Below the pieces are notes generated by a model. The model was not told where the DNA came from. It saw only the letters and a program-made list of their open reading frames with translations, and did not search any database. Of a DNA stretch of 64,000 nt, positions 9,387 to 19,153 are shown piece after piece. The position numbers and the translations under genes are program-made. Position 1 is the stretch's first letter; each line of letters begins with the position of its first letter. The DNA comes from Mycolicibacterium elephantis DSM 44368 (GTDB lineage Bacteria > Actinomycetota > Actinomycetes > Mycobacteriales > Mycobacteriaceae): assembly GCF_004014805.1 (NCBI RefSeq), contig NZ_ATDN01000016.1:52932-116931 (forward strand), read 5' to 3'.

Positions 9387-10565
9387 CGGCTTCCACGGCG
9401 CCTGCCCGACGCGCCGGACGCCCGGTATCCGGCGCGCGAGGATCCTGAGCGCTTCGGCGAGTTCGCGGCGCGCGAGGTTGGCGCCGAGGCAATAGTGCGC
9501 CCCGCCACCGAACGTCAGAATCGGAGGGGGATCGTCGCGAGTGATGTCGAAGCGGGTCGGGTCGTCGTAGATCGCCGGATCACGGTTAGCGGCATAGGTG
9601 TTGACGATGATGAACGTGTTCGCGGGGAAGGTGTACTCGCCGATCGTGACGTCATCGACGGCGCTGCGCACGGTGCTGCACATCGACGGGGAATGCCGCA
9701 TCGTCTCCTCGACGGCGGGCATGGCCAGGTCCGGCCGCTCCTGCAGCAGCGCCCACTGATCGGGATGATCGCAGAGCACCTGCATCGACGCGGCCAGCTG
9801 ACTGCGGGTGGTGTCGGTTCCCGCGACCAGGATGCTGAACGCCAGCATGCGCAGCTCGCCCGCATCGAGGCGGTCCCCGTCGACCTCGGCGCGAATGAGC
9901 TCAGAAAGCAGGTCGTCGGTGAGGCCGTGTCGTCGGTGCGCGATCATGTCGTCGATGTAGTCGTCGAACTCATTCCACGCCTTGAGAATTGCAGGCTCTT
10001 CTTCGGCGATGTCGCAGTCGAAGCTGACGATTTTGAAGATGTCCTCTGCCCATCGCGAGAACTGCTGCCAATCCTCGCGCGGCGCACCGAGCAACGCGCA
10101 GATCACCGGGATCGGGTACGGCCTTGCGACATCGGCCACGAACTCGCACCCGCCGTCGTTGGCGACACGGTCGATGAGCTCGTTGACGACGGTGTGGATG
10201 GTGGGCTCCATCCGCGCGGTGCCCCGCGGCGTGAACGCCCTTGCGACCAGCCCGCGCAGCCGACGGTGCTCTTCGCCGTCCATGTTCAAGATGCTGCGCG
10301 TCACCCTGTCCCACAGCGGACCCGACGTGATGCCGTGTGCCGACAGATGGATTCCCTTGGGGATCCCGAACCGTGGGTCGCGCAGGACCGACCTGGCCAG
10401 CTCGTACGAAATCACCTCCGGTCCAATCGGTCCCAAGGCAATCGGAGCGACCCGCTGAGCGGCCTGAAACTGCGGATAGATCTCCTGGGGTGTGGCGGTG
10501 ACGTCGTAGTCCAGCGTAGGGAGTCCGGCGTCGAAGACGCTGGGCTTGGCGGCACCGACGGTCAT
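9330..10565 (-). CDS. Cytochrome P450 (A)
   Basis: A 411-aa soluble bacterial P450. It has the I-helix oxygen-activating motif AGTDTTR, the ExxR in VEETMR, and the heme-cysteine loop FGGGAHYCLGANLAR. It would monooxygenate a hydrophobic substrate using ferredoxin-derived electrons; no ferredoxin or reductase is in the window. It is the last gene of the long minus-strand operon beginning near 20.6 kb and is preceded 21 bp upstream by P450 B. Start at 10565 has a GGAGAG Shine-Dalgarno. Its 3' end overlaps the MHS transporter gene. Confidence 0.95.
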   Translation of the reverse strand: MTVGAAKPSVFDAGLPTLDYDVTATPQEIYPQFQAAQRVAPIALGPIGPEVISYELARSVLRDPRFGIPKGIHLSAHGITSGPLWDRVTRSILNMDGEEHRRLRGLVARAFTPRGTARMEPTIHTVVNELIDRVANDGGCEFVADVARPYPIPVICALLGAPREDWQQFSRWAEDIFKIVSFDCDIAEEEPAILKAWNEFDDYIDDMIAHRRHGLTDDLLSELIRAEVDGDRLDAGELRMLAFSILVAGTDTTRSQLAASMQVLCDHPDQWALLQERPDLAMPAVEETMRHSPSMCSTVRSAVDDVTIGEYTFPANTFIIVNTYAANRDPAIYDDPTRFDITRDDPPPILTFGGGAHYCLGANLARRELAEALRILARRIPGVRRVGQAPWKPLLGMSGPTALHVEFDVVA

Positions 10566-10586
10566 GGTCTCTCCTCTGGGCCGCCG

Positions 10587-11762
10587 TTATGTGGCTGCTC
10601 CGAGCCGCAACGGTAGTTCCGGCAAGGTGCAGGTGGCCGACGGCCATGTGATCTCGGGGACATAGCCGGGCGCCAGTTCGAAATCCGGTACCCGGTTGAG
10701 CCATTCGGTGACGACGATCTTCAGCTCCATACGTGCCAAGTGCGAACCGAGGCAGCGGTGCGGGCCACCGCCGAACCCCCAGTGCTTGTGCACCTTGCCG
10801 TCCATGAGCAGGTCGTCACCAGAGGCGGCGTCGCTGCCGTCGCGGTTGATCGCCCCCAGACACAGCCGGACCTCGGCTCCGGCGGGCAGCGTGACGCCGG
10901 CGAGGGTCACCGGTCGGGTCACGCGCCGGCCGACTGTCGGCGCAGGCGGCTCCAACCGGATCATCTCCTCGACGAAAACGTCGACATCGCGTGGCTTCTC
11001 GCGTAGTTGCATACGTAGTTCGGGCCGACGGGCCAGTTCGAGGATGGTGAAACCGATGGCGGAGGTGACGGTGTCGAGCCCGGCGAGCACGAAGACCAGC
11101 GACAGCCCCGTCGCCTCTTCATCGGTCAACGGGTCATCGCCGTGCAGCAGCTGCGACAGGATGCCCGCCTGCGGTTCGCGCCGTTGCCGGTGCACCGCCT
11201 CGGTGAGATAGGCGAACAGCTCCGCCGCCGGGGTGAGGTCGACGCTGGCCGGATCCTTGGCCAGGCTGACCGCGATGATCGCGTCCTTCCACCTGATCAG
11301 CCGCTCCCGGTCCGCGAGCGGCAACCCGAACAGGGTGAGGAACACCTGCGAAGGGTAGGGCGTGGCGAGATCGGCCATCACCTCACACTCGGATCGGCGT
11401 GCGACGTCGTCGATGATGTCGATGGCCTGCGCCTGCAGCGTCGGCAAGACGGCGGCCAGTGCCTGCGGGCTGAAGAACGGGTGCAGGATGCGGCGGTAGC
11501 GCGTGTGTTCGGGTGGGTCGAATGCCAGCGGCACCATCGGTACCGGGCTGATCAGGTCGTCGTAGCTTGTCTGGGACGAGAACGTCTCGTGATCACGCAG
11601 CGCGGCAAGAACATCCTCGCGGCGGGTGAAGTAGTACGAGTCGTCGCCGTACAGCACCGGCCCGAGGTCGCGGAGTTTCGCCCACCCCGCGCCGCGGTCG
11701 TGGGCCATCGGCAGGTCTTCGTAGCGGACGGGCGGGGGCAGGTTGGCAGAGATATCAGTCAT
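10587..11762 (-). CDS. Cytochrome P450 (B)
   Basis: A 391-aa P450 with I-helix LAGLDTVTSA, EEMIRLE (ExxR) and heme loop FGGGPHRCLGSHLAR. Note that the I-helix carries AGLDT in place of the usual AGT/ADT, keeping the acid and Thr. Sequence is clearly different from the P450s on either side of the operon, so the three are not recent duplicates. The ATG at 11762 overlaps the stop of the VOC gene (ATGA), indicating translational coupling. Confidence 0.95.
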   Translation of the reverse strand: MTDISANLPPPVRYEDLPMAHDRGAGWAKLRDLGPVLYGDDSYYFTRREDVLAALRDHETFSSQTSYDDLISPVPMVPLAFDPPEHTRYRRILHPFFSPQALAAVLPTLQAQAIDIIDDVARRSECEVMADLATPYPSQVFLTLFGLPLADRERLIRWKDAIIAVSLAKDPASVDLTPAAELFAYLTEAVHRQRREPQAGILSQLLHGDDPLTDEEATGLSLVFVLAGLDTVTSAIGFTILELARRPELRMQLREKPRDVDVFVEEMIRLEPPAPTVGRRVTRPVTLAGVTLPAGAEVRLCLGAINRDGSDAASGDDLLMDGKVHKHWGFGGGPHRCLGSHLARMELKIVVTEWLNRVPDFELAPGYVPEITWPSATCTLPELPLRLGAAT

Positions 11763-12178
11763 GTCACATTCGTTGCTAGAAGGGTGATGGGAAGGTTGAA
11801 CACAGAGAGATCGATCTCGTCGAGATAGGAGCCGTCACCGGAGAAGCCTTGCCGGAATCGCGTGACCGCACCGTAGCGGTCCGTCACCGCCTCGGCTGCT
11901 GCGGCATCGGGCACCTGCAGCACCACCGTATACACACCGTCGCCGTGACTGGCCAGAAAGTCGTTGACCGACAACGCCACCGACGCCGTCGAGCCGGGAA
12001 TCGGGCTGATCAGCTCGAGCCCACCTTCCCAGTCCAATTGGACCGTCACGCCCAGCTCGGTCAGCTCGGCGGAATTGAAGGTGAAGCCGAGCTCGGTGAA
12101 CATCCGGGCAACATCGGCTTGCCGTTCCGCGGCGACGGCGAAGACCACGTGGTGCAGCCGCGAACCGTCGGTTCTCAT
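11759..12178 (-). CDS. VOC (glyoxalase/bleomycin-resistance fold) protein
   Basis: A 139-aa protein with the paired beta-alpha-beta-beta-beta pattern of the vicinal-oxygen-chelate superfamily: LHHVVFAVAAERQADVARMF at the N-terminus, LELISPIP ending the first module, and VYTVVLQVPD opening the second. The first His (H9) and Glu (E54, in GGLELISP) would be metal ligands. Relatives include epimerases, dioxygenases and isomerases acting on CoA or aromatic compounds. It overlaps its neighbours by four bases on both sides. Substrate unknown. Confidence 0.8.
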   Translation of the reverse strand: MRTDGSRLHHVVFAVAAERQADVARMFTELGFTFNSAELTELGVTVQLDWEGGLELISPIPGSTASVALSVNDFLASHGDGVYTVVLQVPDAAAAEAVTDRYGAVTRFRQGFSGDGSYLDEIDLSVFNLPITLLATNVT

Positions 12179-13233
12179 TTGCGCACCAGCCCGCGCGGTT
12201 GCACCAAACCGAGATCCAAATGGGTGAGCCAGCCGGGCGGGGCGTCACAGACGTCGGGAATCGCGTTGATGGCGCCCATCGCCGTCCAGTCGTAGCCCGG
12301 GTGGGTCATCGTCCCGTCGGCCGTCACGAGGCCGTGCATTGTCAGCTCTGTCGACGGGTCGCCCTCGATCACGATGCGGTACCGCGTCCTTCCCCAGTCC
12401 CAGGCCGGATCGAGCTGATCGGGCCCACCGGTCAGGTAGATCGCGTGGTAGACGATCAGCGGGTCGCCGTCGACCCAGGCTGTCCACTCGTGATGTTGTG
12501 CGGCAACGGTTCCGCGTGGGATCGCACCCTCGGCGTGCGGAATGTCCTCGGTGGCGACGGCGGCCTTCACGTCGGCGGCGGTCACGTCGTCAATCCTCAC
12601 ACCGAGACCGTCGGCGACCATCTGCATCGACTGCGCGAAGAACGGGACCCCGAGCCCGAGAATGGTGGGCTCCGAGAGAAACTTGTCCTTGTCCTTCCCG
12701 AACCCCATCCAGTCGATGTGGTCCATCGGGGCGTCGGTCAGCACGTTGACGACTTCCCACAGCTGGATCTTGTCGATCCGGCTGGTCACGCGCGCGAGCG
12801 TGAGCGGAAGGATGTCGCCCGCGTAGCCGGGGTGAATGCCGCCCGCGTGAAACGACGCGCCGCCCTCTTCGCATGCGGCGCGGATCTTGTCCCCGCCGTC
12901 GCGGAATCTCTCGGTCGGGTGGAAGAAGCCGCTCGTGGTGACGACGTTCTTGCCCGAGCGCAGCAGCCGGCAGACGGTGTCGACGTCCATGATCACCGGT
13001 GTGTAGAACACGCAGTCGGCATCTAGGGCGATGATCGATTCGACGTCGTCGGTCGCGGTCACCCCCACCGGGGGGATGCCGGCTATTTCACCGGCGTCCT
13101 TGCCGACTTTGTCCTTGTTGTGCACCAGCACCCCGACGAGATCGAACACCGGGCACTGGGCGAAATGGCGAACACCGACCTGCCCGACGTCTCCCGTCAT
13201 CCACTGGATGACCCGATATGTTCTCTCAGGCAT
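12175..13233 (-). CDS. DapB-like NAD(P)-dependent oxidoreductase (1)
   Basis: A 352-aa member of the mycobacterial group labelled dihydrodipicolinate reductase-like or 2,4-diaminopentanoate dehydrogenase-like. It has an N-terminal Rossmann start RVIQWMTGDVGQVGV, the segment VLVHNKDKVGKDAGE, and GVTATDDVESIIAL. These proteins do not function in lysine synthesis and their true substrates are unsettled; they occur with P450s and SDRs. The ATG at 13233 overlaps the upstream paralogue's stop by eight bases. Two more paralogues lie at 13226-14275 and 22201-23274. Confidence 0.85.
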   Translation of the reverse strand: MPERTYRVIQWMTGDVGQVGVRHFAQCPVFDLVGVLVHNKDKVGKDAGEIAGIPPVGVTATDDVESIIALDADCVFYTPVIMDVDTVCRLLRSGKNVVTTSGFFHPTERFRDGGDKIRAACEEGGASFHAGGIHPGYAGDILPLTLARVTSRIDKIQLWEVVNVLTDAPMDHIDWMGFGKDKDKFLSEPTILGLGVPFFAQSMQMVADGLGVRIDDVTAADVKAAVATEDIPHAEGAIPRGTVAAQHHEWTAWVDGDPLIVYHAIYLTGGPDQLDPAWDWGRTRYRIVIEGDPSTELTMHGLVTADGTMTHPGYDWTAMGAINAIPDVCDAPPGWLTHLDLGLVQPRGLVRK

Positions 13234-14275
13234 TGAGGACCCCCCGCGGAAGTAGAAGTGGCAGATCGTTATAGGTGGCGATACCGGCAGGGGCCGCCAC
13301 CACGGCGGGAATGGCCGTGATCGCCGGCATCGCGACGATTGACAGGCCCAGCATGATGTAGTCATCCAACGTCTCGCCGACGAAGTCGGCAGGCGGCAGG
13401 AAGCTCAGCGTGGTCTTGATCGTCGGTGTGCCACGTACCTCGACGGTATAGCCCATGTCGAGGTCCCAGTCCGGGTCCAGTGTCTGGCCCTTACGCCATC
13501 GCCCCCGAATCTCGATGACCTCGTTGCCCGCGGCGATTCCCTTCCAGCCGACGTCGACGCCGGCCACGCAGCCCTTCGGGATCGTCCAGTCACCGGGCAG
13601 GTGGAGGTCCTCGGTGGTCTGGGCATACGCGACGTCGCAACGCACCTCGTCGAGTTCGGCTCCGAGCGCGTCGGCGACGAGCAGAACACCGTCGCGAAAG
13701 ATGGCCGAGCCCTTCGCGGTGATCGCCGGTAGGTCCGGTGTGTCGATGGGATACCCGAAACCCATCGGCTTCTCGGTGGCCGGTGAGTTGTAGATGGTGG
13801 TGTCGATGGCCTCGGTGACGCTCACCTTTTCCACGCGCTCCGACAATCCGGCCGACACGATGGCGAACAGCTGGATGAAACCGGGGTTGATGCCGCTGCC
13901 GAAGATCGTCGACCCGCCCTCACGGCACGCCTCGACGACCCGGTCCCGGCCGGCGCCGAGGAAGTGGCCGGTGATGAACTCCGACGTCGACACGATGTTG
14001 ATGCCCGCCCGCAGGATCCGCACCATCTCATCGACGTCGGCGAACATCGGGTTGTAGACCACACAGTCGGGCCGCAGCGCCAGCAGCGCGTCGACGTCGT
14101 CGGTCGCGGTCACCCCCAGCCGCTCGATGCCGCACAGCTCGCCCACGTCGCGGCCGACCTTGTCCTTGGACCAGGCGTAGCAACCGACCAGTTCGAGCTT
14201 CGGGTTGAGCCCGATCGCCCGCACCGAGCGCTTGCCCACATTGCCGGTGGTCCACTGGACGATGCGGTAGGTCAT
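13226..14275 (-). CDS. DapB-like NAD(P)-dependent oxidoreductase (2)
   Basis: A 349-aa paralogue of the adjacent gene. Rossmann motif [20 protein letters not shown], then CYAWSKDKVGRDVGE and GVTATDDVDALLAL. The C-terminal half has the conserved GFGYPID and DMGYTVEVRG elements of this subgroup. The pair could work on related intermediates or as a heteromer; each retains an intact nucleotide-binding loop. Start at 14275 overlaps the P450 C stop (ATGA). Confidence 0.85.
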   Translation of the reverse strand: MTYRIVQWTTGNVGKRSVRAIGLNPKLELVGCYAWSKDKVGRDVGELCGIERLGVTATDDVDALLALRPDCVVYNPMFADVDEMVRILRAGINIVSTSEFITGHFLGAGRDRVVEACREGGSTIFGSGINPGFIQLFAIVSAGLSERVEKVSVTEAIDTTIYNSPATEKPMGFGYPIDTPDLPAITAKGSAIFRDGVLLVADALGAELDEVRCDVAYAQTTEDLHLPGDWTIPKGCVAGVDVGWKGIAAGNEVIEIRGRWRKGQTLDPDWDLDMGYTVEVRGTPTIKTTLSFLPPADFVGETLDDYIMLGLSIVAMPAITAIPAVVAAPAGIATYNDLPLLLPRGVLNA

Positions 14276-15495
14276 GCCGCTGACGTCTCGGCGGGGTCGA
14301 ACACCACGGGCAGGCAGCGGAAGCCGCGGGTGATGGAGTTGCCCACGAACACGGTCGGTTTCGACGCGTCCAGGGTGAGCGTCGGCATCCGGGTCAGCAC
14401 CTGTTCCAGACCCACCTGCAATTCGAGCCGGGCGAGGTTGGAACCCAGGCACCTGTGCACGCCGGCACCGAAGCCCAGGTGGCGGTTGTCGCGCCGGTCC
14501 AGGACGCACTTGTGGGCGTCGACGAACATCTCCTCGTCGCGGTTGGCCGAGGCGTAGTTCACGATGACCGAGTCGCCGGGACGGAACGTATGGCCAGCCA
14601 GCTCAACCTCTTTGGTGACGGTGCGTGGTATCCCGTGGATCGATCCGCCGAACCGGAGGAACTCCTCGACCGCGCGCGGCAGCACTTCCGGCTCGCCGAT
14701 CAACCGGTCACGTTCCTCGGGGTGCGTAGCGAGGTAGTGGAAGGCCCACGACATCGCGCTTGCAGTGGTCTCGAGACCGGCCTGCACCAGGAGCATCCCG
14801 TTGGCCACCACGTCGTTGAACGGGAGCTTCTCCCCGTCGATCTCAGCGGCCAGCAGCACGTCGATCATGTCGTCGCGGGGCGGTCCCGTCATGCGTGCCG
14901 TCACGGTGTCGTGGATGTGCTGGTACAGCCCACCCCAGGCGGGCCCCCGCTCCTCCTCGGTGGCGCCGTTGAGGGCGGTGTCGGTGAGTTCGATGCACAG
15001 CGGCACATCCTCGACCGGCATCCCGAGCACGTACTTGAAGAACACGATTCCCGGTTGCCGCCATGCGACCTGGGCGAGGTCACCGCGCCCGGTGGTGATG
15101 AAATCGTCGATCAGCCGGTCGGTCTCGTCGCGGATCTGGGGTCGTAGCGCCTTCATCCGCGCCGGAGAGAAGTACGGGTTGAGCACCTTGCGGAACTTCT
15201 GCTGCCGGGGCGGGTCCAGCGTGATCACCAGATCACCGCCGAACGCCTCGGTCGCGTCCGGCGTCGGATTGCTGGAGAAGTGCTCCCAGTCCTGCAGGAT
15301 CCGGGTGCACTCCGAGTAGCGCACCGCCACCCAGGCGCTGTCCGGCATGGTGGTGAGAAACGGGGTGTCGGTGTGGACGAACGGCGCTCGGCGTCGCATC
15401 ACGTCGTAGACGTCGTAGAGGAAGTCGACGTCGTTGAAGTCCTCGTGCCGCAGATCCCAGTTCTGCGCGTGTTCCTCAGCGGGTCTTTGACTCAT
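14272..15495 (-). CDS. Cytochrome P450 (C)
   Basis: A 407-aa P450. I-helix [11 protein letters not shown] (AGxET type), EEFLRFG for ExxR, and heme loop [15 protein letters not shown]. The AGLET motif replaces the usual acid-Thr spacing with Glu-Thr, as seen in several mycobacterial and Rhodococcus P450 families. The ATG at 15495 overlaps the stop of the upstream membrane-protein gene by four bases, tying P450 expression to the membrane/NorQD module. Confidence 0.95.
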   Translation of the reverse strand: MSQRPAEEHAQNWDLRHEDFNDVDFLYDVYDVMRRRAPFVHTDTPFLTTMPDSAWVAVRYSECTRILQDWEHFSSNPTPDATEAFGGDLVITLDPPRQQKFRKVLNPYFSPARMKALRPQIRDETDRLIDDFITTGRGDLAQVAWRQPGIVFFKYVLGMPVEDVPLCIELTDTALNGATEEERGPAWGGLYQHIHDTVTARMTGPPRDDMIDVLLAAEIDGEKLPFNDVVANGMLLVQAGLETTASAMSWAFHYLATHPEERDRLIGEPEVLPRAVEEFLRFGGSIHGIPRTVTKEVELAGHTFRPGDSVIVNYASANRDEEMFVDAHKCVLDRRDNRHLGFGAGVHRCLGSNLARLELQVGLEQVLTRMPTLTLDASKPTVFVGNSITRGFRCLPVVFDPAETSAA

Positions 15496-15932
15496 GGCGC
15501 CGAATCCTGCTGTTGCTGCGCGGCTTTGCGAGCTTCGCTTTCCTCGTGGATGCGCACCAACTCGCGGAACCCGATCCGGTCGTACTTCGGCACGGGCTGG
15601 ATCCCCCACTCGTCGCGCGCGGTGTCCTTGCCCTCGGCGCCTTCCGGTGGGCCAAGAACCGGATAGGGAACCTTGCACTCGAGGGTGTCGTCGGAGTAGC
15701 GGACCTTCAGCAGGCCGCTGCAGATCTCGGTCAGGCTCAGCGTCGGATAGCCGTACCACACCGCCATGAACGGCAAGGTGAACGCGCCCTCGATCACCAG
15801 GGCGATCAGGCAGACGAGCACCGCCCGCTTGATGTACTTGTGCATGCGCGCGTAATAGGGCGTGGTACCCGGAGGCAGATCCTCGGCGGGGTCTTTGTCG
15901 TCGGTGGTCGACGCGTCCGATGGTGACGTCAT
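15492..15932 (-). CDS. 146-aa single-pass membrane protein, unrecognised
   Basis: A charged Thr/Asp-rich N-terminus of about 30 residues, then one hydrophobic helix (about residues 37-60, [18 protein letters not shown]), then about 85 residues that would lie outside the membrane core, with two cysteines (in EICSG and LECKVP) and a Gln/Ala-rich basic tail. Start at 15932 follows AAGGAG. I do not recognise the family. It sits between the multi-pass protein A and P450 C, coupled to the latter, and may be a structural subunit of a membrane complex. The two cysteines about 20 residues apart could form a disulfide or bind metal. Confidence 0.8.
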   Translation of the reverse strand: MTSPSDASTTDDKDPAEDLPPGTTPYYARMHKYIKRAVLVCLIALVIEGAFTLPFMAVWYGYPTLSLTEICSGLLKVRYSDDTLECKVPYPVLGPPEGAEGKDTARDEWGIQPVPKYDRIGFRELVRIHEESEARKAAQQQQDSAP

Positions 15933-15951
15933 GCTGTGCTCCTTAACCTGT

Positions 15952-16638
15952 TCAGTCGGAGAAGATTTCGCGGTTGACCGTGTGCAGATACGGGATCGCC
16001 AAGAACGGTGTGATGTAGAAGATGTCGTAGATCCACCAGCCGATGACCGGGAACAGCACACCGGCGTAGCGCACGTCGGCGTACATCGTCATGTTGAACA
16101 CGTAGGCGCACCAGATCACCACGCCCATCCAGCAGGTGATGATCATCCACTGGTGGCCCCACCGCTTCATCTGCAGGAACCCGATCGCCGCGGCGCACCG
16201 CATGGCGAACACGGTCAGGATCAACCCTGCGACATAAGCCTTTTCGCCGGGCACCGCCGAACCGCCGACCCAGGGCTCGTTGTAGTGCCAGAAGTAGGCG
16301 GCGTCGAACATGTGGCCCCACCCGATCATCAGCACCCGATTGATCAGCGTGTGGTTGCCGATCAGGTCGAGCGCCCAACCCAGGCTGTTGAGGAAGCCGT
16401 CGATGAGCACCAGGTAGCCGATCAGCGTGACGATCATCGGCCGCACCGACAGGCCGGCGCGCGCGGCCTGGCGCTGTAACCACACCCCGCGCATAAAGAT
16501 CGGGAATCCGATGATGCCAGGGGCCCACATGCCCATCAGCGCGGCGCCGACGATCATCCACTTGTCGGCGCGGCGTTGGGCAAGTCGCGATTCTTCGTGG
16601 TGGTCTTCGAGGCTGACCGTCGTCGCCGTCGCGCTCAC
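15952..16638 (-). CDS. Multi-pass membrane protein A, putative metal-binding
   Basis: A 228-aa protein with about six hydrophobic helices. I recognise no family. The GTG start overlaps the stop of the 42-aa gene (GTGA). Polar residues within or beside predicted helices are kept in the paralogue at 19965: D80, D91, H96, D112, H118 and E121 (in [11 protein letters not shown]), E132 (GEKA) and H162 (RWGHQW). Such an Asp/His/Glu set is what a membrane di-iron or copper site would need, though this is inference. The C-terminus ([15 protein letters not shown] onward) is almost identical to the paralogue. An 82-bp stretch (16107-16188) is identical at DNA level to 20120-20201. Confidence 0.85.
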   Translation of the reverse strand: MSATATTVSLEDHHEESRLAQRRADKWMIVGAALMGMWAPGIIGFPIFMRGVWLQRQAARAGLSVRPMIVTLIGYLVLIDGFLNSLGWALDLIGNHTLINRVLMIGWGHMFDAAYFWHYNEPWVGGSAVPGEKAYVAGLILTVFAMRCAAAIGFLQMKRWGHQWMIITCWMGVVIWCAYVFNMTMYADVRYAGVLFPVIGWWIYDIFYITPFLAIPYLHTVNREIFSD

Positions 16639-16763
16639 AGCGTCCACCAGCCCCGCTCGAACGACATGTACAGCTGGATGAGGAACATCGCCAGCAGATA
16701 GCCGTAGATGACGATCTGCAGAATGATCAGCGCTCGTTTGCGCTGTCTCTCCTTGGGGTCCAT
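16635..16763 (-). CDS. 42-aa membrane microprotein
   Basis: A short gene: a basic start (MDPKERQRKRALII), one transmembrane helix (LQIVIYGYLLAMFLIQLYM) and a short tail ending [13 protein letters not shown] lies six bases before the ATG. Its stop overlaps the GTG of membrane protein A, and it begins 12 bp after the ATPase gene, so its position is fixed within the operon. The positive-inside rule puts the N-terminus in the cytoplasm. Likely a small subunit of the same membrane complex. Confidence 0.75.
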   Translation of the reverse strand: MDPKERQRKRALIILQIVIYGYLLAMFLIQLYMSFERGWWTL

Positions 16764-16775
16764 AAGGATTCCTTC

Positions 16776-17579
16776 CTAGTGCGGGGTGCTCGGGCTGTCG
16801 GCGCCGGCCAGGGTGGCCACGGCGACTTCACGCAGACCGTCGGTGACGGCGCCGTCACTGGACAACGGCGCCAGCACGCAGGCCTCGGCCGCATCCAGTT
16901 CGGTTGCGCCCGCGGCGATCAGGTGTGCCGCGGTGACCAGGACACGGGTCGACGGGGGTTCGAAGTGGAACGCATCATCGGCGGTGCGGATGGCGGTGGC
17001 GCATCGGACCAGTCGCGTGGCGGTCGGCAGCGGGACACCCGTTTCGGCCACGATGACCTCGGCCTCCCGCTCGGGCGGAAGGTAGTTCATCGGCAGCGTG
17101 ACGAAGCGTTGCCGAAACGACGGTTTGAGTTCCTTCAGTGAGCTTCGGTAGGCCGGGTTGTAGGAGCACACCAGCATGAAGGTGTCGGGCGCGTGGACCA
17201 CTTCGTCGGCGCGGTCGAGATAGAGCGTGCGTCGGTGGTCGGTCAGCGAATGCAGTACCGCGAGCGAGTCGTGGCGGGCCTCCACCACCTCGTCGAGATA
17301 GCAGATCGCCCCGGCTTTCACCGCCCGGGTCAGCGGCCCGTCCGTCCAGACCACGTCGCCGCCGGTGACCATGAACCGGCCGACGAGGTCCGAACTGGTC
17401 AGGTCGTCGTGGCAGCTGATCGTGACGACTGGCCGGCGCAGCAGCACGCCCATGTGTTCGACCAGTCGCGTCTTTCCGCACCCGGTCGGCCCGGTGAGCA
17501 TGACGGGTAGCCGCTGGTGATACGCCTGCTCGAACAGCTGGACTTCGTTGCCGTTGGCGTAGTAGGTGTCGGTGGTCAT
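16776..17579 (-). CDS. MoxR/NorQ-type AAA+ ATPase
   Basis: A 267-aa AAA+ protein of the CbbQ/NirQ/NorQ branch. Walker A GPTGCGKTR (about residues 30-38), Walker B ICYLDEVVEA, sensor-1 SYNPAY and the arginine-rich FRQRFV segment are visible. Family members pair with a VWA protein and remodel or load metal into a partner enzyme (NorQ/NorD activates nitric oxide reductase; CbbQ/CbbO activates Rubisco). No NO-reductase gene is present here, so the client is probably one of the operon's own membrane proteins or P450s. Start at 17579; 31 bp separate it from the NorD-like gene. Confidence 0.92.
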   Translation of the reverse strand: MTTDTYYANGNEVQLFEQAYHQRLPVMLTGPTGCGKTRLVEHMGVLLRRPVVTISCHDDLTSSDLVGRFMVTGGDVVWTDGPLTRAVKAGAICYLDEVVEARHDSLAVLHSLTDHRRTLYLDRADEVVHAPDTFMLVCSYNPAYRSSLKELKPSFRQRFVTLPMNYLPPEREAEVIVAETGVPLPTATRLVRCATAIRTADDAFHFEPPSTRVLVTAAHLIAAGATELDAAEACVLAPLSSDGAVTDGLREVAVATLAGADSPSTPH

Positions 17580-17610
17580 CGGTGGCTGGGGCTCCTCGGT
17601 TGGTTGTCGA

Positions 17611-19146
17611 TCAGGCGGCGACCAGTTCGCGGTGGACGTGGGCCAGCACCCTAGGCAGGTCCTCGACGCGCCGGATGCGTTGGGACCGGCGAGGTCCGAA
17701 GACCTCGGGCAGCGGGTCGACCCGGGTCGGTCCGACGCCGACGTAGTACATCGAGACGCCTGCGTCGTTGGCCTCCTCGACCGCGTGCGCGGCGTCGGCC
17801 CAGGCGTAGCGGCCCTCATATCCCTCGTCGGATATCAGCCCGTCACCGATCACGATCAGCAGGCGGCGTTCGGAGGGCTGCGCCAACAGGCGGCTTGTCA
17901 AGTGCCGCAACGGCGCACCCAGCCGGGTGTAGCCACCGGCCGACAGGCCCAGGCGGCTCGGTGGCACGAAGCGTCGCTCGTCGAAGTCCTTCAGGCAGTT
18001 GACCTCGACCCGGTGGCGGGTGTTGCCGGTGAACACGAATATCCCGTGCCGTTCCCGGGCCAGCGTCATCGCCCGCGACAACGCGTCAGCGCATGCCAAT
18101 TCGAGCTTGAAGACCCGTCCGCCGTGCACACCCAGAGACGAGCTGCCGTCCAACAGCAGGGCGGTGGTGACGTCGCGGTTGCTGGGCAGCAGCTCGCGGA
18201 AGATGCGCGGCTCGATCGCCTCGCCGGTGGTGAGGTCGACGTAATGGTTCACGTACTGGTCGACGTCGAGGTCGCTGCCGTCCTCGAGCCGGCTCTTCAT
18301 CGCCCGATGGGTGTGCTCCTCGAACCACTTGCGTAAGTCGGCCGAGACCGCTCCGGGCTTCCGGTCCCGGCTGGGATGAGCGCGTTCGAGCACCGCGACG
18401 TGATCCGGCATGAAGCTCTTCGTCCAGGCGTTCCACTCCGGGTACGGGATCCCCGGCCGGTGTTCGGGCGTGACGTCGAGGTCGTTGTCCTGCGGCCGGC
18501 TCGGCGGCGGCAGGTTCGGGTTGCGCACGCCGCCGTCGCCGCCGACGGGAACCGAGTACGGACGCGGCAGCCGCTTCTGGGTGGTGGTCCACGGCATCCG
18601 GCCGAAGCTGCGCCGCAGCTTGTCGGTCAACCCCTGGGGGGCCGTGTAGGCGAGCGGCAGCCTGCCCACCACTTTGGGAACATCGGTGATGGGCTGTCCG
18701 CTGCGCGCCCACGTGATCGCTCGGTCAAGCATCGCTTCGGCGGTCATGTCCTCGGGCAGGATTTCGAGGCCGGGTAGCAACCGCTGCGCCTCGCCCAGCA
18801 GGCCCGGCCAGTTGGTGGCGACCCAGCCCAGTGCGACGCCCGCCTCGACCAGGGTGAGCGCCCTAAGCTCCCGCGCGGCGAGCTCATTGAGCCGATAGTC
18901 GGCGAGCCGCTCCTTGGACGGTGAACATTGGAGTGCGACACCACAAGTCAGGGTTCGACGGGTCCAGTCGCGCGCCAGCGAGGGATACGGCACCTGCACG
19001 TAGTCGAGGCCCGCGCTCAGGCTGAACTGGCGGTGCTCGCCGGTGACGAGGCGCACCCCTTCACGGCGCTCGCCGCTCAACGCGACAGCCGTGACGGCGC
19101 AACTTCGTTCGATCGCGAGCGCGTGCGCGTCGGACAGGTCGGTCAT
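17611..19146 (-). CDS. NorD-like VWA-domain activation protein
   Basis: A 511-aa protein. The C-terminal von Willebrand A domain (about residues 310-505) has an intact MIDAS: LLLDGSSSL (DxSxS), GGYTRLG supplying the Thr, and VIGDG for the distal Asp. A long N-terminal helical region and a Pro/Arg linker (about residues 190-250) precede it. It is the expected partner of the adjacent NorQ-type ATPase; in the family the VWA protein docks the ATPase to the client. Start at 19146 is seven bases after the 35-aa gene's stop. Confidence 0.9.
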   Translation of the reverse strand: MTDLSDAHALAIERSCAVTAVALSGERREGVRLVTGEHRQFSLSAGLDYVQVPYPSLARDWTRRTLTCGVALQCSPSKERLADYRLNELAARELRALTLVEAGVALGWVATNWPGLLGEAQRLLPGLEILPEDMTAEAMLDRAITWARSGQPITDVPKVVGRLPLAYTAPQGLTDKLRRSFGRMPWTTTQKRLPRPYSVPVGGDGGVRNPNLPPPSRPQDNDLDVTPEHRPGIPYPEWNAWTKSFMPDHVAVLERAHPSRDRKPGAVSADLRKWFEEHTHRAMKSRLEDGSDLDVDQYVNHYVDLTTGEAIEPRIFRELLPSNRDVTTALLLDGSSSLGVHGGRVFKLELACADALSRAMTLARERHGIFVFTGNTRHRVEVNCLKDFDERRFVPPSRLGLSAGGYTRLGAPLRHLTSRLLAQPSERRLLIVIGDGLISDEGYEGRYAWADAAHAVEEANDAGVSMYYVGVGPTRVDPLPEVFGPRRSQRIRRVEDLPRVLAHVHRELVAA

Positions 19147-19153
19147 CGTGGCC

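Noticed and set aside
17611..19146. Gas-vesicle GvpN or Mg-chelatase identity for the AAA+/VWA pair
   Set aside because: No gvp structural genes or chelatase H subunit nearby; the ATPase/VWA lengths and order fit NorQ/NorD-type activators better.
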